NCBI RefSeq assembly: GCF_015209745.1
Contig: NZ_CP063657.1
Span: 1,240,001-1,304,000 of the forward strand
DNA: 64,000 nucleotides
Source of the DNA: Lysobacter avium
GTDB lineage: Bacteria > Pseudomonadota > Gammaproteobacteria > Xanthomonadales > Xanthomonadaceae
Direction: 5' to 3'
Within the stretch, counting starts at the first letter, position 1, and the number at the start of each line of letters is the position of its first letter. The notes below the pieces were generated by a model, which was not told the origin of the DNA, made no database searches, and saw only the letters and a program-made list of their open reading frames with translations. Of this stretch, positions 26,259-36,600 are shown piece after piece. Made by a program: the position numbers and the translations under genes.

Positions 26259-26828
26259 TCACTCCACCGGCGCGCCAACCACCAGGTCGTCGAGCTGGTA
26301 ACCGCGAGCCTGCGCATCGGACTTCAGGCGATTGAAGAGCGCCGCGTCCATGGACGGATCGCGCGACAGGATCCACAGGTACTTCCGGCCGGGACCGCCG
26401 ACCACTGCCCAGCGATACTCGGGATCGACATCCAATACCCAATAGTCGGCCCAGATGCCGGGGACCCATCCCAGCCACGCGGGCGCGAATCGCACCTTCA
26501 GCGCACCCGCGCTGCCGTCGACGGTCTTTGCCTCGCCGACCGATTCGGTTCGGGAGCCGTCCCTGGTGCGGCACGCGTTGCGGACTTCAATGCGCTTGTC
26601 GGCCTTCAGCGTGTAAGTCGCGGTGGTGTCGCCCACGCATTTGCGCTGGAAAAACATTGGCAGGTGAGCGATCTCGTGCCATTGGCCGAGGTATCGATCT
26701 AGGTCCAGCGCCGTGACCGGGACATTCTCCAGCGGAGCGCCTGTGCCGGCGGAGGTCGAGGTCTCGGCTTCGCCGGCCCCGGCGGCCAGGGCCATGGCGG
26801 CGGCGATGGAGTAGGCGATTGCGCGCAT
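26259..26828 (-). CDS. Lipocalin family protein (Blc-like)
   Basis: This 189-residue protein binds lipophilic ligands in a beta-barrel. The lipocalin opening motif 'Y-L-G-Q-W-H-E-I-A-H-L-P-M-F-F-Q' lies near residue 46. 'G-E-A-K-T-V-D' and 'L-K-V-R-F-A-P' follow, with 'Y-W-V-L-D-V-D-P-E-Y-R-W-A-V-V-G' near 125 and 'W-I-L-S-R-D-P' near 150, all typical of bacterial Blc. The N-terminus is a signal peptide, but no lipobox cysteine is visible, unlike outer-membrane Blc of E. coli, so it may be soluble in the periplasm. Start choice is uncertain because no good ribosome site is seen. Confidence 0.88.
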   Translation of the reverse strand: MRAIAYSIAAAMALAAGAGEAETSTSAGTGAPLENVPVTALDLDRYLGQWHEIAHLPMFFQRKCVGDTTATYTLKADKRIEVRNACRTRDGSRTESVGEAKTVDGSAGALKVRFAPAWLGWVPGIWADYWVLDVDPEYRWAVVGGPGRKYLWILSRDPSMDAALFNRLKSDAQARGYQLDDLVVGAPVE

Positions 26829-27036
26829 GAGGAGTACCCGGTCTGGAAAGATGCCGTTCAAGGTCTCATCGCGGCGCGCCAGAGCGCGTGAACGGCAAAG
26901 CCGGGCAGAGAGGGTGGAGGTTCCGGCCCCGGCCATACAGGGGCGGCCAACTATACTGTCGGGTGTTCATCGACCCGTCCCGCGCGCCACGTGGACGTCG
27001 ATACGCCATCCGCCAACGAGGACCCCAACGCCGACC

Positions 27037-29688
27037 ATGAACACAGCCAACCGCAAGCCCCTGCCGGGCACCGATCTGGACTACTTCGATGCGCGCGCCG
27101 CCGTGGATGCGCTGCGCCCCGGTGCCTACGCCCGGCTGCCGTACTGCTCGCGCGTATTCGCGGAAAATCTGGTGCGGCGCTGTGATCCGGAAACTCTGGA
27201 TGCGTCGTTGCTGCAGCTGATCGAGCGCCGCAATGATCTGGATTTCCCGTGGTTTCCTTCGCGAGTGGTGTGCCACGACATCCTTGGCCAGACCGCGCTG
27301 GTGGACCTGGCCGGCCTGCGGGATGCGATCGCAGAGCAGGGCGGTGATCCCGCGCAGGTCAATCCGGTGGTGCCGACGCAGCTCATCGTCGATCACTCGC
27401 TGGCGGTGGAACACGCCGGGTTCGACCGCGACGCGTTCGCCAAGAACCGGGCGATCGAGGACCGCCGCAACTTTGACCGGTTCCACTTCATCAACTGGAC
27501 CAAGAAGGCGTTCAAGAACATCGATGTGATCCCGCCGGGCAACGGGATCATGCATCAGATCAACCTGGAGCGGATGTCGCCGGTGATCCAGGCCGTCGAT
27601 GGCGTGGCGTCGCCCGACACGCTGGTGGGTACCGACAGCCACACCCCGCACGTGAACGCGCTGGGCGTGATCGCGATCGGCGTCGGCGGTCTGGAAGCCG
27701 AGAGCGTGATGCTGGGCCGGCCGTCGTGGATGCGCCTGCCGGACATCATCGGCGTGGAGCTGACCGGCAAGCCGCAGCCGGGCATCACCGCCACCGATAT
27801 CGTGCTGGCGCTGACCGAGTTCCTGCGCAACGAGCGCGTGGTCGGCGCCTACCTGGAGTTCTTCGGCGAAGGCGCGACGGCGTTGACGCTGGGCGACCGC
27901 GCGACGATCTCCAACATGACCCCGGAGTTCGGTGCGACCGCGGCCATGTTCAACATCGACCAGCAGACCATTGACTACCTCAAGCTGACCGGCCGCGCCG
28001 ATGAGCAGGTCAAGCTGGTGGAAACCTACGCGCGCCACACGGGCCTGTGGGCGGATGATCTGGTGACCGCCGAGTACGAGCGGAAACTGACGTTCGACTT
28101 GTCCGCCGTGGTGCGGACCATGGCCGGCCCGTCCAACCCGCACAAGCGCTTGCCCACGTCGGATCTGGCCGCGCGCGGCATCGCGGTGAACCTGGACAAG
28201 GCCCAGGCGCAGGAAGCCGACGGCCTGCTGCCCGATGGCGCGGTGATCATCGCCGCCATCACCAGCTGCACCAACACCTCCAACCCGCGCAACGTGATTG
28301 CCGCGGGCCTCATTGCGCGCAACGCGAACCGGCGTGGGCTGACCCGCAAGCCGTGGGTGAAATCCTCGCTGGCGCCGGGTTCCAAGGCGGTGCAGCTGTA
28401 TCTGGAAGACTCGAAACTGCTGCCGGAGCTGGAGCAGCTCGGGTTCGGCATCGTCGGCTTCGCCTGCACCACCTGCAACGGGATGAGCGGCGCGCTGGAC
28501 CCCGTGATCCAGAAGGAACTGATCGAGCGCGACCTGTACTCGGTCGCCGTGCTGTCGGGCAACCGCAACTTCGACGGCCGCATCCACCCCTACGCCAAGC
28601 AGGCGTTCCTGGCCTCGCCGCCGCTGGTGGTCGCCTACGCCATTGCCGGCACCATCCGCTTCGACATCGAGAAGGATGTGCTGGGCATCGACAAGGACGG
28701 CGTCGCGGTCACCCTGAAGGACCTGTGGCCCGACGATGCCGAGATCGATGCGATCGTCGCCGCCAGCGTCAAGCCCGAGCAGTTCCGCCAGGTCTACGAC
28801 CCGATGTTTGCGCGCAGCGGACTGGCCGGACTGCAGGTCGATCCGCTGTACGACTGGCGCCCGATGAGCACCTACATCCGTCGTCCGCCGTACTGGGAGG
28901 GCGCATTGGCCGGCGAGCGCAGCATGACCGGAATGCGGCCGCTGGCGGTGCTGGGCGACAACATCACCACCGACCACCTGTCCCCATCCAACGCGATCAT
29001 GGCCAGCAGCGCGGCCGGCGAGTACCTGACCAAAATGGGCGTGCCCGAGGAGGACTACAACTCCTACGCCACCCACCGCGGCGACCACTTGACCGCGCAG
29101 CGCGCCACGTTCGCCAACCCCAAGCTGTTCAACGAGATGGTGCGCAACGAGGACGGCTCGGTCCGCCAGGGCTCGCTGGCCCGGCTGGAGCCGGAAGGCA
29201 AGGTGACGCGCATGTGGGACGTCATCGAGACCTACATGGAGCGCAAGCAGCCGCTGATCATCATCGCCGGTGCCGACTACGGCCAGGGCAGCTCGCGCGA
29301 CTGGGCGGCCAAGGGCGTGCGGCTGGCCGGCGTGGAAGTGATCGTCGCCGAAGGCTTCGAGCGCATCCACCGCACCAACCTGGTCGGCATGGGCGTACTG
29401 CCGCTGCAGTTCCAGCCCGGCACCGACCGCAACACGCTGGGGATCGATGGCACCGAGACCTTTGACGTGATGGGTGCGCCGGCGCCCGGCGCGGAGCTGG
29501 TGTTGGTCATTCATCGCGCCAACGGCGGCCGGATCGAAGTGCCGGTGGTGTGCCGTCTGGACAGCGATGATGAGCTGCTGATCTACGAGGCGGGCGGGGT
29601 GCTGCAGCGGTTCGCGCAGGACTTCCTGGCGTCATCCAGCGGCAGCGCTGGCAAGAGCGCGGAAGCGGTAAGCATCGCAAACGCCTGA
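27037..29688 (+). CDS. acnD: Fe/S-dependent 2-methylisocitrate dehydratase AcnD
   Basis: In the 2-methylcitrate cycle AcnD dehydrates 2-methylcitrate to 2-methyl-trans-aconitate during propionate breakdown. The 883-residue aconitase-family protein has the three cluster cysteines at about 411 ('S-C-T-N-T-S') and 477/480 ('C-T-T-C-N-G'). 'G-T-D-S-H-T-P-H' near 200 and 'G-A-D-Y-G-Q-G-S-S-R-D-W-A-A-K-G' near 748 are further aconitase motifs. The gene is followed 46 bases later by prpF, the standard partner of AcnD, which favours AcnD over plain AcnA. The ATG at 27037 gives the usual N-terminus; the open frame continues upstream without support. Confidence 0.92.
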   Translation: MNTANRKPLPGTDLDYFDARAAVDALRPGAYARLPYCSRVFAENLVRRCDPETLDASLLQLIERRNDLDFPWFPSRVVCHDILGQTALVDLAGLRDAIAEQGGDPAQVNPVVPTQLIVDHSLAVEHAGFDRDAFAKNRAIEDRRNFDRFHFINWTKKAFKNIDVIPPGNGIMHQINLERMSPVIQAVDGVASPDTLVGTDSHTPHVNALGVIAIGVGGLEAESVMLGRPSWMRLPDIIGVELTGKPQPGITATDIVLALTEFLRNERVVGAYLEFFGEGATALTLGDRATISNMTPEFGATAAMFNIDQQTIDYLKLTGRADEQVKLVETYARHTGLWADDLVTAEYERKLTFDLSAVVRTMAGPSNPHKRLPTSDLAARGIAVNLDKAQAQEADGLLPDGAVIIAAITSCTNTSNPRNVIAAGLIARNANRRGLTRKPWVKSSLAPGSKAVQLYLEDSKLLPELEQLGFGIVGFACTTCNGMSGALDPVIQKELIERDLYSVAVLSGNRNFDGRIHPYAKQAFLASPPLVVAYAIAGTIRFDIEKDVLGIDKDGVAVTLKDLWPDDAEIDAIVAASVKPEQFRQVYDPMFARSGLAGLQVDPLYDWRPMSTYIRRPPYWEGALAGERSMTGMRPLAVLGDNITTDHLSPSNAIMASSAAGEYLTKMGVPEEDYNSYATHRGDHLTAQRATFANPKLFNEMVRNEDGSVRQGSLARLEPEGKVTRMWDVIETYMERKQPLIIIAGADYGQGSSRDWAAKGVRLAGVEVIVAEGFERIHRTNLVGMGVLPLQFQPGTDRNTLGIDGTETFDVMGAPAPGAELVLVIHRANGGRIEVPVVCRLDSDDELLIYEAGGVLQRFAQDFLASSSGSAGKSAEAVSIANA

Positions 29689-29734
29689 CCGCGGTCCGGT
29701 CATCCTCCTTCCTCGCCTGCAGCCGGAATCGTCC

Positions 29735-30922
29735 ATGAGCCACAAGCCCCAGATCCGCATTCCTGCCACCTACATGCGTGGCGGCACTTCCAAAGGTGTG
29801 TTCTTCCGCCTTGACGACCTGCCGGAGGTCGCCCGTGTCCCGGGCGCGGCCCGCGACGCGTTGCTGTCGCGGGTGATCGGCAGTCCCGACCCCTACGGCA
29901 AGCAGACCGACGGCATGGGCGGGGCGACCTCCAGCACCAGCAAGACGGTGATCGTCAGCGCCAGCACGCGCCCGGATCACGATGTCGACTACCTGTTCGG
30001 CCAGGTCGCCATCGACAAGGCGTTCGTCGACTGGAGCGGCAACTGCGGCAACCTCACCGCGGCGGTCGGCTCGTTCGCGATCAGCAACGGGCTGGTGGAC
30101 GCGGCGCGCGTACCAGGCGATGGCATCTGCACGGTGCGCATCTGGCAGGCCAATATCGGCAAAACCATCATCGCCCACGTGCCGATGACGGCGGGGCAGG
30201 TGCAGGAGACCGGCGACTTCGAGTTGGACGGGGTGACCTTCCCGGCGGCGGAGGTCGCGGTGGAGTTCCTCGATCCGGCCGATGACGGCGAAGAGGGCGG
30301 GGCGATGTTCCCCACCGGCAACGTCGTCGATGAGCTGGAGGTGCCCGGCGTCGGCACGTTCCCGGCCACGCTGATCAACGCCGGTATCCCGACCATCTTC
30401 ATCAACGCCGACTCGATTGGCTACACCGGCACCGAGCTGCAGGACGCGGTCAACAGCGCCCCGAAGGCATTGGCCATGTTCGAGACCATCCGCGCTTACG
30501 GCGCGGTGCGTATGGGCCTGATCGCGCACATCGACGAGGCCGCGGGTCGGCAGCACACGCCCAAGGTCGCGATCGTCGCACCACCGGCCGCCTATACCGC
30601 GTCCAGCGGCAAAGCCATCGCCGCCGACGCCATTGACCTCAACGTTCGCGCCATGTCGATGGGCAAGCTGCACCACGCGATGATGGGCACTGCGGCGGTC
30701 GCCATTGGCACCGCGGCAGCGGTTCCCGGGACCCTGGTAAACCTTGCGGCGGGCGGCGGGGATCGGACGGCGGTGACCTTCGGCCATCCATCGGGAACGC
30801 TCCGCGTCGGCGCCGAAGCGGTGCAGGTGGACGGCAAGTGGCAGGTCACCAAGGCCATCATGAGCCGCAGCGCACGCGTGTTGATGGAGGGATGGGTGCG
30901 GGTGCCTGCCGACGCGTTCTGA
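29735..30922 (+). CDS. prpF: 2-methylaconitate cis-trans isomerase PrpF
   Basis: PrpF isomerises 2-methyl-trans-aconitate to the cis form so that the AcnD route can proceed. The 395-residue protein shows the family motifs 'M-R-G-G-T-S-K-G-V-F-F' near residue 11, 'S-P-D-P-Y-G-K-Q-T-D-G-M-G-G' near 50, 'S-G-N-C-G-N-L' near 98 (with a conserved cysteine) and 'H-H-A-M-M-G-T' near 313. It forms an operon with acnD. prpB and prpC are not in the window. Confidence 0.94.
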   Translation: MSHKPQIRIPATYMRGGTSKGVFFRLDDLPEVARVPGAARDALLSRVIGSPDPYGKQTDGMGGATSSTSKTVIVSASTRPDHDVDYLFGQVAIDKAFVDWSGNCGNLTAAVGSFAISNGLVDAARVPGDGICTVRIWQANIGKTIIAHVPMTAGQVQETGDFELDGVTFPAAEVAVEFLDPADDGEEGGAMFPTGNVVDELEVPGVGTFPATLINAGIPTIFINADSIGYTGTELQDAVNSAPKALAMFETIRAYGAVRMGLIAHIDEAAGRQHTPKVAIVAPPAAYTASSGKAIAADAIDLNVRAMSMGKLHHAMMGTAAVAIGTAAAVPGTLVNLAAGGGDRTAVTFGHPSGTLRVGAEAVQVDGKWQVTKAIMSRSARVLMEGWVRVPADAF

Positions 30923-31064
30923 GCGAGCTCCTGCCCAGCGGGCACTCCTCCAGGCTCACTCGACGGCTCGGGCCCCCAGCCTTTGGCACTGATGTTTGCG
31001 CGCCCCGTGGGTTAGAACGGGGCATGGCTTTTTGCATCATCTGAATTCATTTACGGAGATTTCC

Positions 31065-33191
31065 TTGAAAAATACCCTGCTTTTTGCGGCGACCGCGGTC
31101 GCCCTGACCCTGGGCGCGCCGCTGGCCGCCAACGCCACCGACCGCTGCCTTGACGCCAACTGCGACCTGCGCGCGCTGTATGCCGCGCCCGCCAACGCCG
31201 GTGGCAGCGCCGACACCGCGGCCGTCTCGGCGAGTCGTTTTGGTACCTGGGGCATCGACACCGATGGCATGAACACTGATCTGCGTCCGGGCGATGACTT
31301 CTTTGGTTACGTAAGCGGCAAGTGGGCGGAAGAGACCGAGATCCCGGCCGACAAGTCGATGTACGGCTCGTTCCTGGGCCTGCGCGACCTGTCCGAGAAG
31401 CGTGTGCACCAGTTGCTGGAAAGCTACCCCCAGGCCGATCCGGCCACCGGCGGCGACGCGGCCAAGCTGGCCGCCCTCTACCAGGGTTACCTGGACGAGA
31501 AGACCGTCGAGGCGCTCGACGACAAGCCGCTGCAGCCGTATCTGGACGCGATTCGCAACGCCAAGGACAAGGACGCGATTGCGCGCCTGATGGGCGAGAG
31601 CAGCGCCAGCCTGGGCCGCAGCTTCTTCGGCAGCTACGTCTCCGACGACCAGCGCAACCCCGACGTCTACACCCTGTACTTCAGCCAGTCCGGCCTCGGC
31701 CTGGGTGATCGCGAGATGTATCTGGGCGAGAAGTTCGCGCCGCAGCGCGAGCGCTATGTCCAATACATCGCACAGCTGCTGGAGCTGGGCGGCTGGGCCG
31801 ATCCCAAGGCGAATGCCGACGCGATCATGAAGATGGAGACCGAGATCGCCAAAGCGCACTGGACGCGCGCGGAAAGCCGTGACCGCGACAAGACCTACAA
31901 CCCGGTCGAACTGGACAAGCTCGACACCGTCGCCGCCGGCTTCCCGTGGCAGACCTACCTGACCGCCGCCGGCCTGGACTACGCGAGCGACGGCGTGATC
32001 CGCCAGGACACCGCGCTGCCGAAGATCGCGAAGATCTTTGCCGACAGCGATCTGGATACGCTGAAGGCCTGGCAGGCGTTCCACACCATCGACAATGCCG
32101 CACCGATGCTGTCGAGCCGGTTTGCCGACGCCGAGTTCGAGTTCCGCAGCAAGTTCCTGTCCGGCCAGCCCGAGCAGGCGGCACGCTGGAAACGGGCGGT
32201 GAGCTACACGTCCTCGGCGATGGGCGAGGCGATCGGGCGCGACTACGTCAAGCTGTACTTCCCCGCCGACGCCAAGGCCAAGATGGACGCGCTGGTCGCC
32301 AATGTGAAGGCCGCCATGGGTGCGCGTCTGGACCAGCTCGACTGGATGAGCCCGGCCACCAAGGCCGAAGCGCACTCCAAGCTCAAGGGCTTCGGGCTGA
32401 AGATCGGCCACCCCGACGAGTGGCGCGACTACAGCGATCTCAAGGTTGCCAAGGGTGATGTTCTCGGCAATGCCGTGCGCGCCGCGCAGTTCGAGTGGGA
32501 CTACCGCCGCGTGCGCATCGGCAAGCCGGTCGACAAGGCGGAGTGGGGCATGACCCCGCACACCGTCAACGCCTACTACAACTCGGTCAAGAACGAGATC
32601 GTGTTCCCGGCCGCGATCCTGCAGCCACCGTTCTTTGATCCGGACGCCGATCCGGCGGTGAACTATGGCGGCATCGGCGGAGTGATCGGCCACGAGATCA
32701 TCCACGGCTTCGACGACCAGGGCCGCAAGTCCGACGGCAGCGGCCTGCTTCGCGACTGGTGGACGTCGGAGGATGCGGCGAAGTTCGAGGCGCAGGCGGC
32801 CAAGCTCGGCGCGCAGTACGAGTCCTACGAGTTCCCGCAGTTGCCCGGCATGCACATCAACAGCAAGGTCGCGATGGGCGAGAACATCGGTGACCTGGGT
32901 GGTCTGACCATCGCGCTGGAAGCCTACCGGCGCTCGCTGGATGGGAAGGAAGCGCCGGTGATCGGTGGCTTTACCGGCGAGCAGCGCTTCTTCATGGGCT
33001 GGGCGCAGGTCTGGCGGACGCTGTGGCGCGACGATGCGCTGCGCCAGCAGCTGGTCAACGGCACGCACTCGCCGGGCCACATCCGCGCGTTCGCGCCGCT
33101 GCGCAATATCGATGCGTGGTACGACGCGTTTGACGTCAAGCAGGGCGATGCGCTGTGGATCGCACCCGAGGATCGCGTCCGCATCTGGTGA
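31065..33191 (+). CDS. M13 family metallopeptidase (neprilysin/PepO-like)
   Basis: This 708-residue secreted zinc endopeptidase has a signal peptide ending near residue 22. The M13 N-terminal domain opens with 'M-N-T-D-L-R-P-G-D-D-F-F-G-Y-V-S-G-K-W'. The substrate loop 'N-A-Y-Y-N' is near 500, zinc motif 'H-E-I-I-H-G-F-D-D-Q-G' near 541, and the third ligand motif 'E-N-I-G-D-L-G-G' near 605. The C-terminus ends 'V-R-I-W', the usual M13 ending. The TTG at 31065 lies six bases after ACGGAGAT and gives the expected signal peptide; upstream in-frame starts do not. Confidence 0.93.
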   Translation: MKNTLLFAATAVALTLGAPLAANATDRCLDANCDLRALYAAPANAGGSADTAAVSASRFGTWGIDTDGMNTDLRPGDDFFGYVSGKWAEETEIPADKSMYGSFLGLRDLSEKRVHQLLESYPQADPATGGDAAKLAALYQGYLDEKTVEALDDKPLQPYLDAIRNAKDKDAIARLMGESSASLGRSFFGSYVSDDQRNPDVYTLYFSQSGLGLGDREMYLGEKFAPQRERYVQYIAQLLELGGWADPKANADAIMKMETEIAKAHWTRAESRDRDKTYNPVELDKLDTVAAGFPWQTYLTAAGLDYASDGVIRQDTALPKIAKIFADSDLDTLKAWQAFHTIDNAAPMLSSRFADAEFEFRSKFLSGQPEQAARWKRAVSYTSSAMGEAIGRDYVKLYFPADAKAKMDALVANVKAAMGARLDQLDWMSPATKAEAHSKLKGFGLKIGHPDEWRDYSDLKVAKGDVLGNAVRAAQFEWDYRRVRIGKPVDKAEWGMTPHTVNAYYNSVKNEIVFPAAILQPPFFDPDADPAVNYGGIGGVIGHEIIHGFDDQGRKSDGSGLLRDWWTSEDAAKFEAQAAKLGAQYESYEFPQLPGMHINSKVAMGENIGDLGGLTIALEAYRRSLDGKEAPVIGGFTGEQRFFMGWAQVWRTLWRDDALRQQLVNGTHSPGHIRAFAPLRNIDAWYDAFDVKQGDALWIAPEDRVRIW

Positions 33192-33235
33192 TGCCAAACC
33201 GGCGATGCGTTGGTTACCGACGCATCGCTTGCATA

Positions 33236-33268
33236 AACCCGGGCTGCTACGTCGGTCCGGGTTTTTTC
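33236..33268 (+). terminator. Intrinsic terminator after the M13 peptidase gene
   Basis: A 7-bp stem (33236-33242 with 33257-33263) closes a 14-base loop and is followed by a T run. It starts about 45 bases after the stop codon. Confidence 0.85.
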
Positions 33269-33323
33269 TTGTGCGATTCGCGTGCCGAGCGCCTCATCTG
33301 GGGGGGGTATTGGGTGAGCGGGG

Positions 33324-33418
33324 CGCCGGGGGTGAATGCCCTTGCCTGCGAATGTCCCCCGGCACCGGTGAAGCCGGTGCCTCCTTTATTTCGCCGTCAA
33401 GGGCATTCACCCCCGGCG
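33324..33418. repeat. Inverted-repeat element, copy 1
   Basis: This 95-bp element is bounded by a perfect 21-bp inverted repeat (33324-33344 and 33398-33418). Inside it lies a second hairpin with an 8-bp stem (33361-33368 with 33374-33381). The hairpin is flanked by two short blocks (33349-33363 and 33380-33395) that recur, reversed, in copy 2. The block at 33380-33395 contains CCTCCTTTA, the complement of a strong ribosome-site-like sequence. Confidence 0.85.
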
Positions 33419-33460
33419 TTCCAAGGTGGCGGCGGTTGTAAAAGCGCAAGGCCAGCCCAG

Positions 33461-33560
33461 GCGGGACCTGTATGCCTTCCGGGCGAAATAAAGGAGGAGG
33501 CGTCCGCCGCAGGCGGAGGCCGGGGGACATTCGCCGGGAAGGCATACAGGTCACGCCCGC
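33461..33560. repeat. Inverted-repeat element, copy 2 (opposite orientation)
   Basis: The copy has a 16-bp terminal inverted repeat (33465-33480 and 33537-33552). Inside, blocks 33482-33497 and 33519-33533 are exact reverse complements of the two core blocks of copy 1. Between them lies a different hairpin (about 33500-33518) that still folds, although its sequence differs from that of copy 1. The outer arms also differ from copy 1 in sequence. Confidence 0.85.
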
Positions 33561-33610
33561 CCACCCAGGTCTCAGCCGCTGCGACCGTCGGACGCTATCC
33601 TTCGAGCCTC

Positions 33611-36600
33611 ATGACAGGGGGCGGTGCGGTGGCGTCAGTCGACAAGCGCGGACAGTTGCGGGAAGTGGAGGGGGCGGCGCAGACCACCGGTCTGGTGATC
33701 TACCGTGCCAGCCGGCTGGAAATGCTGCTCGGTCCGCTGCGCGAGTTGCTGGCGGTGACCCGCCCGGCCAATGTGCTCGCCCCGCAGACCATCATCGCCG
33801 CGCATCCGGGAATGAAGCAGTGGCTGAACGGCGCGCTGGCCCGCGCCTACGGACCGGGCGGGATCGTTGCCAACCTCGACATTCAGCTCCCGAGCACGTG
33901 GATCGGCAATCTGGCGGAGCGGCAGCTGGGCCAGCAGGCGGTGTCGCTGCCGCGTTACCAGCGCGAGCACCTGCGCTGGAACATCCATGAACTGCTCGGC
34001 CGCGACCTGGATGCAATCGGCGTCACCGATGTGCGCATCGCGTCCTACCTCCAGCCGGCGGACGCCGACGCGCGGCATGCCGGCGCGGACGTGGCGCGGC
34101 GCCGGTTTCAGCTCGCTGACCGCCTGGCGCGAATCTATTCCCAGTACGTGGTCTACCGACCCGACTGGCTCAACGCCTGGGAGCACGGACGCCTGGACGC
34201 AGTCACCGGTCAGGGCGGCGATCCGCGAATGGCGTCCACCGAGCAGCGGCTGTTGGCGCCGCTTTGGCGGCATCTGCGCGCGCAGCTGGGGCCGCACCGC
34301 GGCGACGTCGTCGCCACCCTCATCGACCGACTGCTGGACCGCAACGACGGTGGCGGTGATGCGCTGCATGTCTTTGGTGTCAGTCATCTGGCGCCGTCCG
34401 AGCTGGCGGTGATCCGCGCCGCGGCCCGCCACCGGCTGGTGGCGATGTACGTCCCCGATCCCTGTCGTGAGTACTGGGGTGGCCTGGGCAACACGGTGGC
34501 GGAGATCCAGCAGCGGCGCGACGCGGAACTGGCCGGGCTGGAAAGCGCCGGCGCGGGCGATTACTGGATCGAGCAGGACAATCCGCTGCTGGCCAGTTGG
34601 GGCCGGATGGGCCAGCACTTCATCATGGCGCTGGCCGATGGCAGCGACGACGTGCTGGCCGACGTGCGCCATCGGGCCGACGAGGAGGTCTCGTCGCCGG
34701 TCAACCGACTGCAGCGCGTGCAGGAGAGCATCCGCGCGTTGGCGCCGTTGCCCGAGGCGGTGGAGCTCCGGCAGCCAGCGGTCATCGAGTGTGAGATCGC
34801 CGACGCGTCGTTGCGGGTTCATGCCAGCCACACCCGCCTGCGTGAGCTCGAAATCCTCCGCGACCAGCTGCTCGACGCGATAGAAAGCACGGACCAGCAC
34901 GGCGAGCCGATCCGTCCGGCGGACATCGTAGTGATGGCGCCGGACATCCGCTCCTATGTGCCGCTGATTCCCGCCGTGTTCGGTGTCGCCGGGCACGGCG
35001 GGGAGCGCCTGCCGTACCACCTGGCCGATGTTTCGGTGGCGCGCAGCCACTCGTTGTTTGGTGCGTTCCAGCGCCTGCTCGATCTGCCCGGCACCCGCGT
35101 CACCGCGCCCGAGGTGGTGGATCTGCTGGCCATCCCCGAGGTCGCCGGTCGCCTGGGTCTGGATGCTGGCGCGGTGGACGAGCTGAGCGGCTGGTTGCAG
35201 ACGAGCCGCGTGGCGTGGGCGCTGGACCCGGCATTCCGCAGCCGCTTCGGCGTGCCGGCGATCGCCGAGCACACCTTCGGCTGGTCGATGGACCGGATGA
35301 TGGCCGGCTATCTGATGGCGGACCGCGCCGATATCGAGCACCAACCATCGGTCGCCCTGCCGGGCGGCGTCGCCATTGCGCCGCTGACTGGCATCCACGG
35401 CCCGGCCGCCGCCCATCTGGGCGCGCTGGATCACCTGTTGCGCGAGATCCAGGCGCTTTGTGATCTCGCCGAGGAATCCCGTCCGCCGAGCGCCTGGGCG
35501 GCGGAGTTGGAGCGCCGATTCGAGGCGATGTTCCGGATCGACCTGATGGACGCCGACGCCCGCGACGCAAGGGCCGTGCTGCTGGGTTTCATCCGCACGC
35601 TGGCGACGGAAACCGCGAAAGCCGAGGTCGACCCCGAGCTGCACTTCAGCGTCGTCCGCGACCTGCTGGTCGAACGCCTCGCCGCTGCGCCGGAGCGGCA
35701 GCGCTTCCTGATGGGCGGCATCACCTTCTGCGGTATGGTTCCGCAGCGGGCGATCCCGTTCAAGGTGGTCGCCGTGCTCGGCCTGAACGACGGCGAGTTT
35801 CCGCGCAACAGCAGCGACGCCGGCCTGGACCTGATGGCGCGCTATCGGCGGCTCGGCGACCGTGACGTGCGCAGCGACGACCGCTACCTGTTCCTGGAAA
35901 CCCTGATGTCGGCCCGCGAGCGGTTGCACCTGAGTTACCTGGGCGAAGGGGTGATGGACGGCAAGCCGAGAAACCCTGCGCAGCCGCTGTCGGAGCTCTT
36001 GGCGGTACTGGATGCATCCGCCGGCCTGGCCGCTGACGACACCGACACGCCGCGGCCGTGGATCATCCGTCATCCCCTGCAGCCCTTCGATGCCCGCTAT
36101 TGCGACGGCAGCGACCCGCGCCTGTTCTCCTATCAACAGGAATTCGCCGCCATGCATGCCCAGGGCGTACAACCCGACGTCGCCCCGTTCCTCGATCGCG
36201 ACGGCACCCGCGAGGTGGTTCTCGAGGGCCCGATTGCATTGCGGGAGGTACAGGCCTACTACCGCGACCCCGCCGCGCAGGTGCTGGGCCGGCGCATGCA
36301 GATCAGCCTGGACGCGCTGGTGGATGATCGCCTTCCCAGCGAGGAGCCGGTCGACCCCCGGTTTGGCGCGCTGGATTCGGTGCCACGGAAGCTGTTCTTC
36401 AACGATGCGCTGCCGGCCTGGCCGGATGGGCAGTGGCCGCCGGAACGTGCGCCGGACTGGCTGCGCCTGGGCGGCATCATGCCGCCGGGGAGGCCGGGCG
36501 TGCAGGCCTGGGAAGACTCCGCGGCGGCGGTGGCAAAACTGCTCGAACGGCTGGCCGATCTGCCGGCGTTCGAGCATGGCGTGCCGGCGCCGGTCAGCGT

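Larger units (their letters stand above)
33192..33610. other. Non-coding spacer with terminator and repeat pair before recC
   Basis: These 419 bases hold the terminator of the M13 peptidase gene and two inverted-repeat elements (annotated separately). The recC frame is open across most of this stretch, but the translation is of repeat sequence and no ribosome site supports a start there. Confidence 0.7.

Noticed and set aside
26866-29514. Long minus-strand frame opposite acnD (and similar ones opposite the M13 peptidase gene and at 14359-17232)
   Set aside because: Each lies against a well-supported gene, has no ribosome site and shows His/Gly/Arg-rich low-complexity translation.
33192-33610. 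Upstream extension of recC through the repeat pair, and small frames inside the repeats
   Set aside because: The frames are translations of inverted-repeat DNA and lack start signals; recC homology begins only after 33611.
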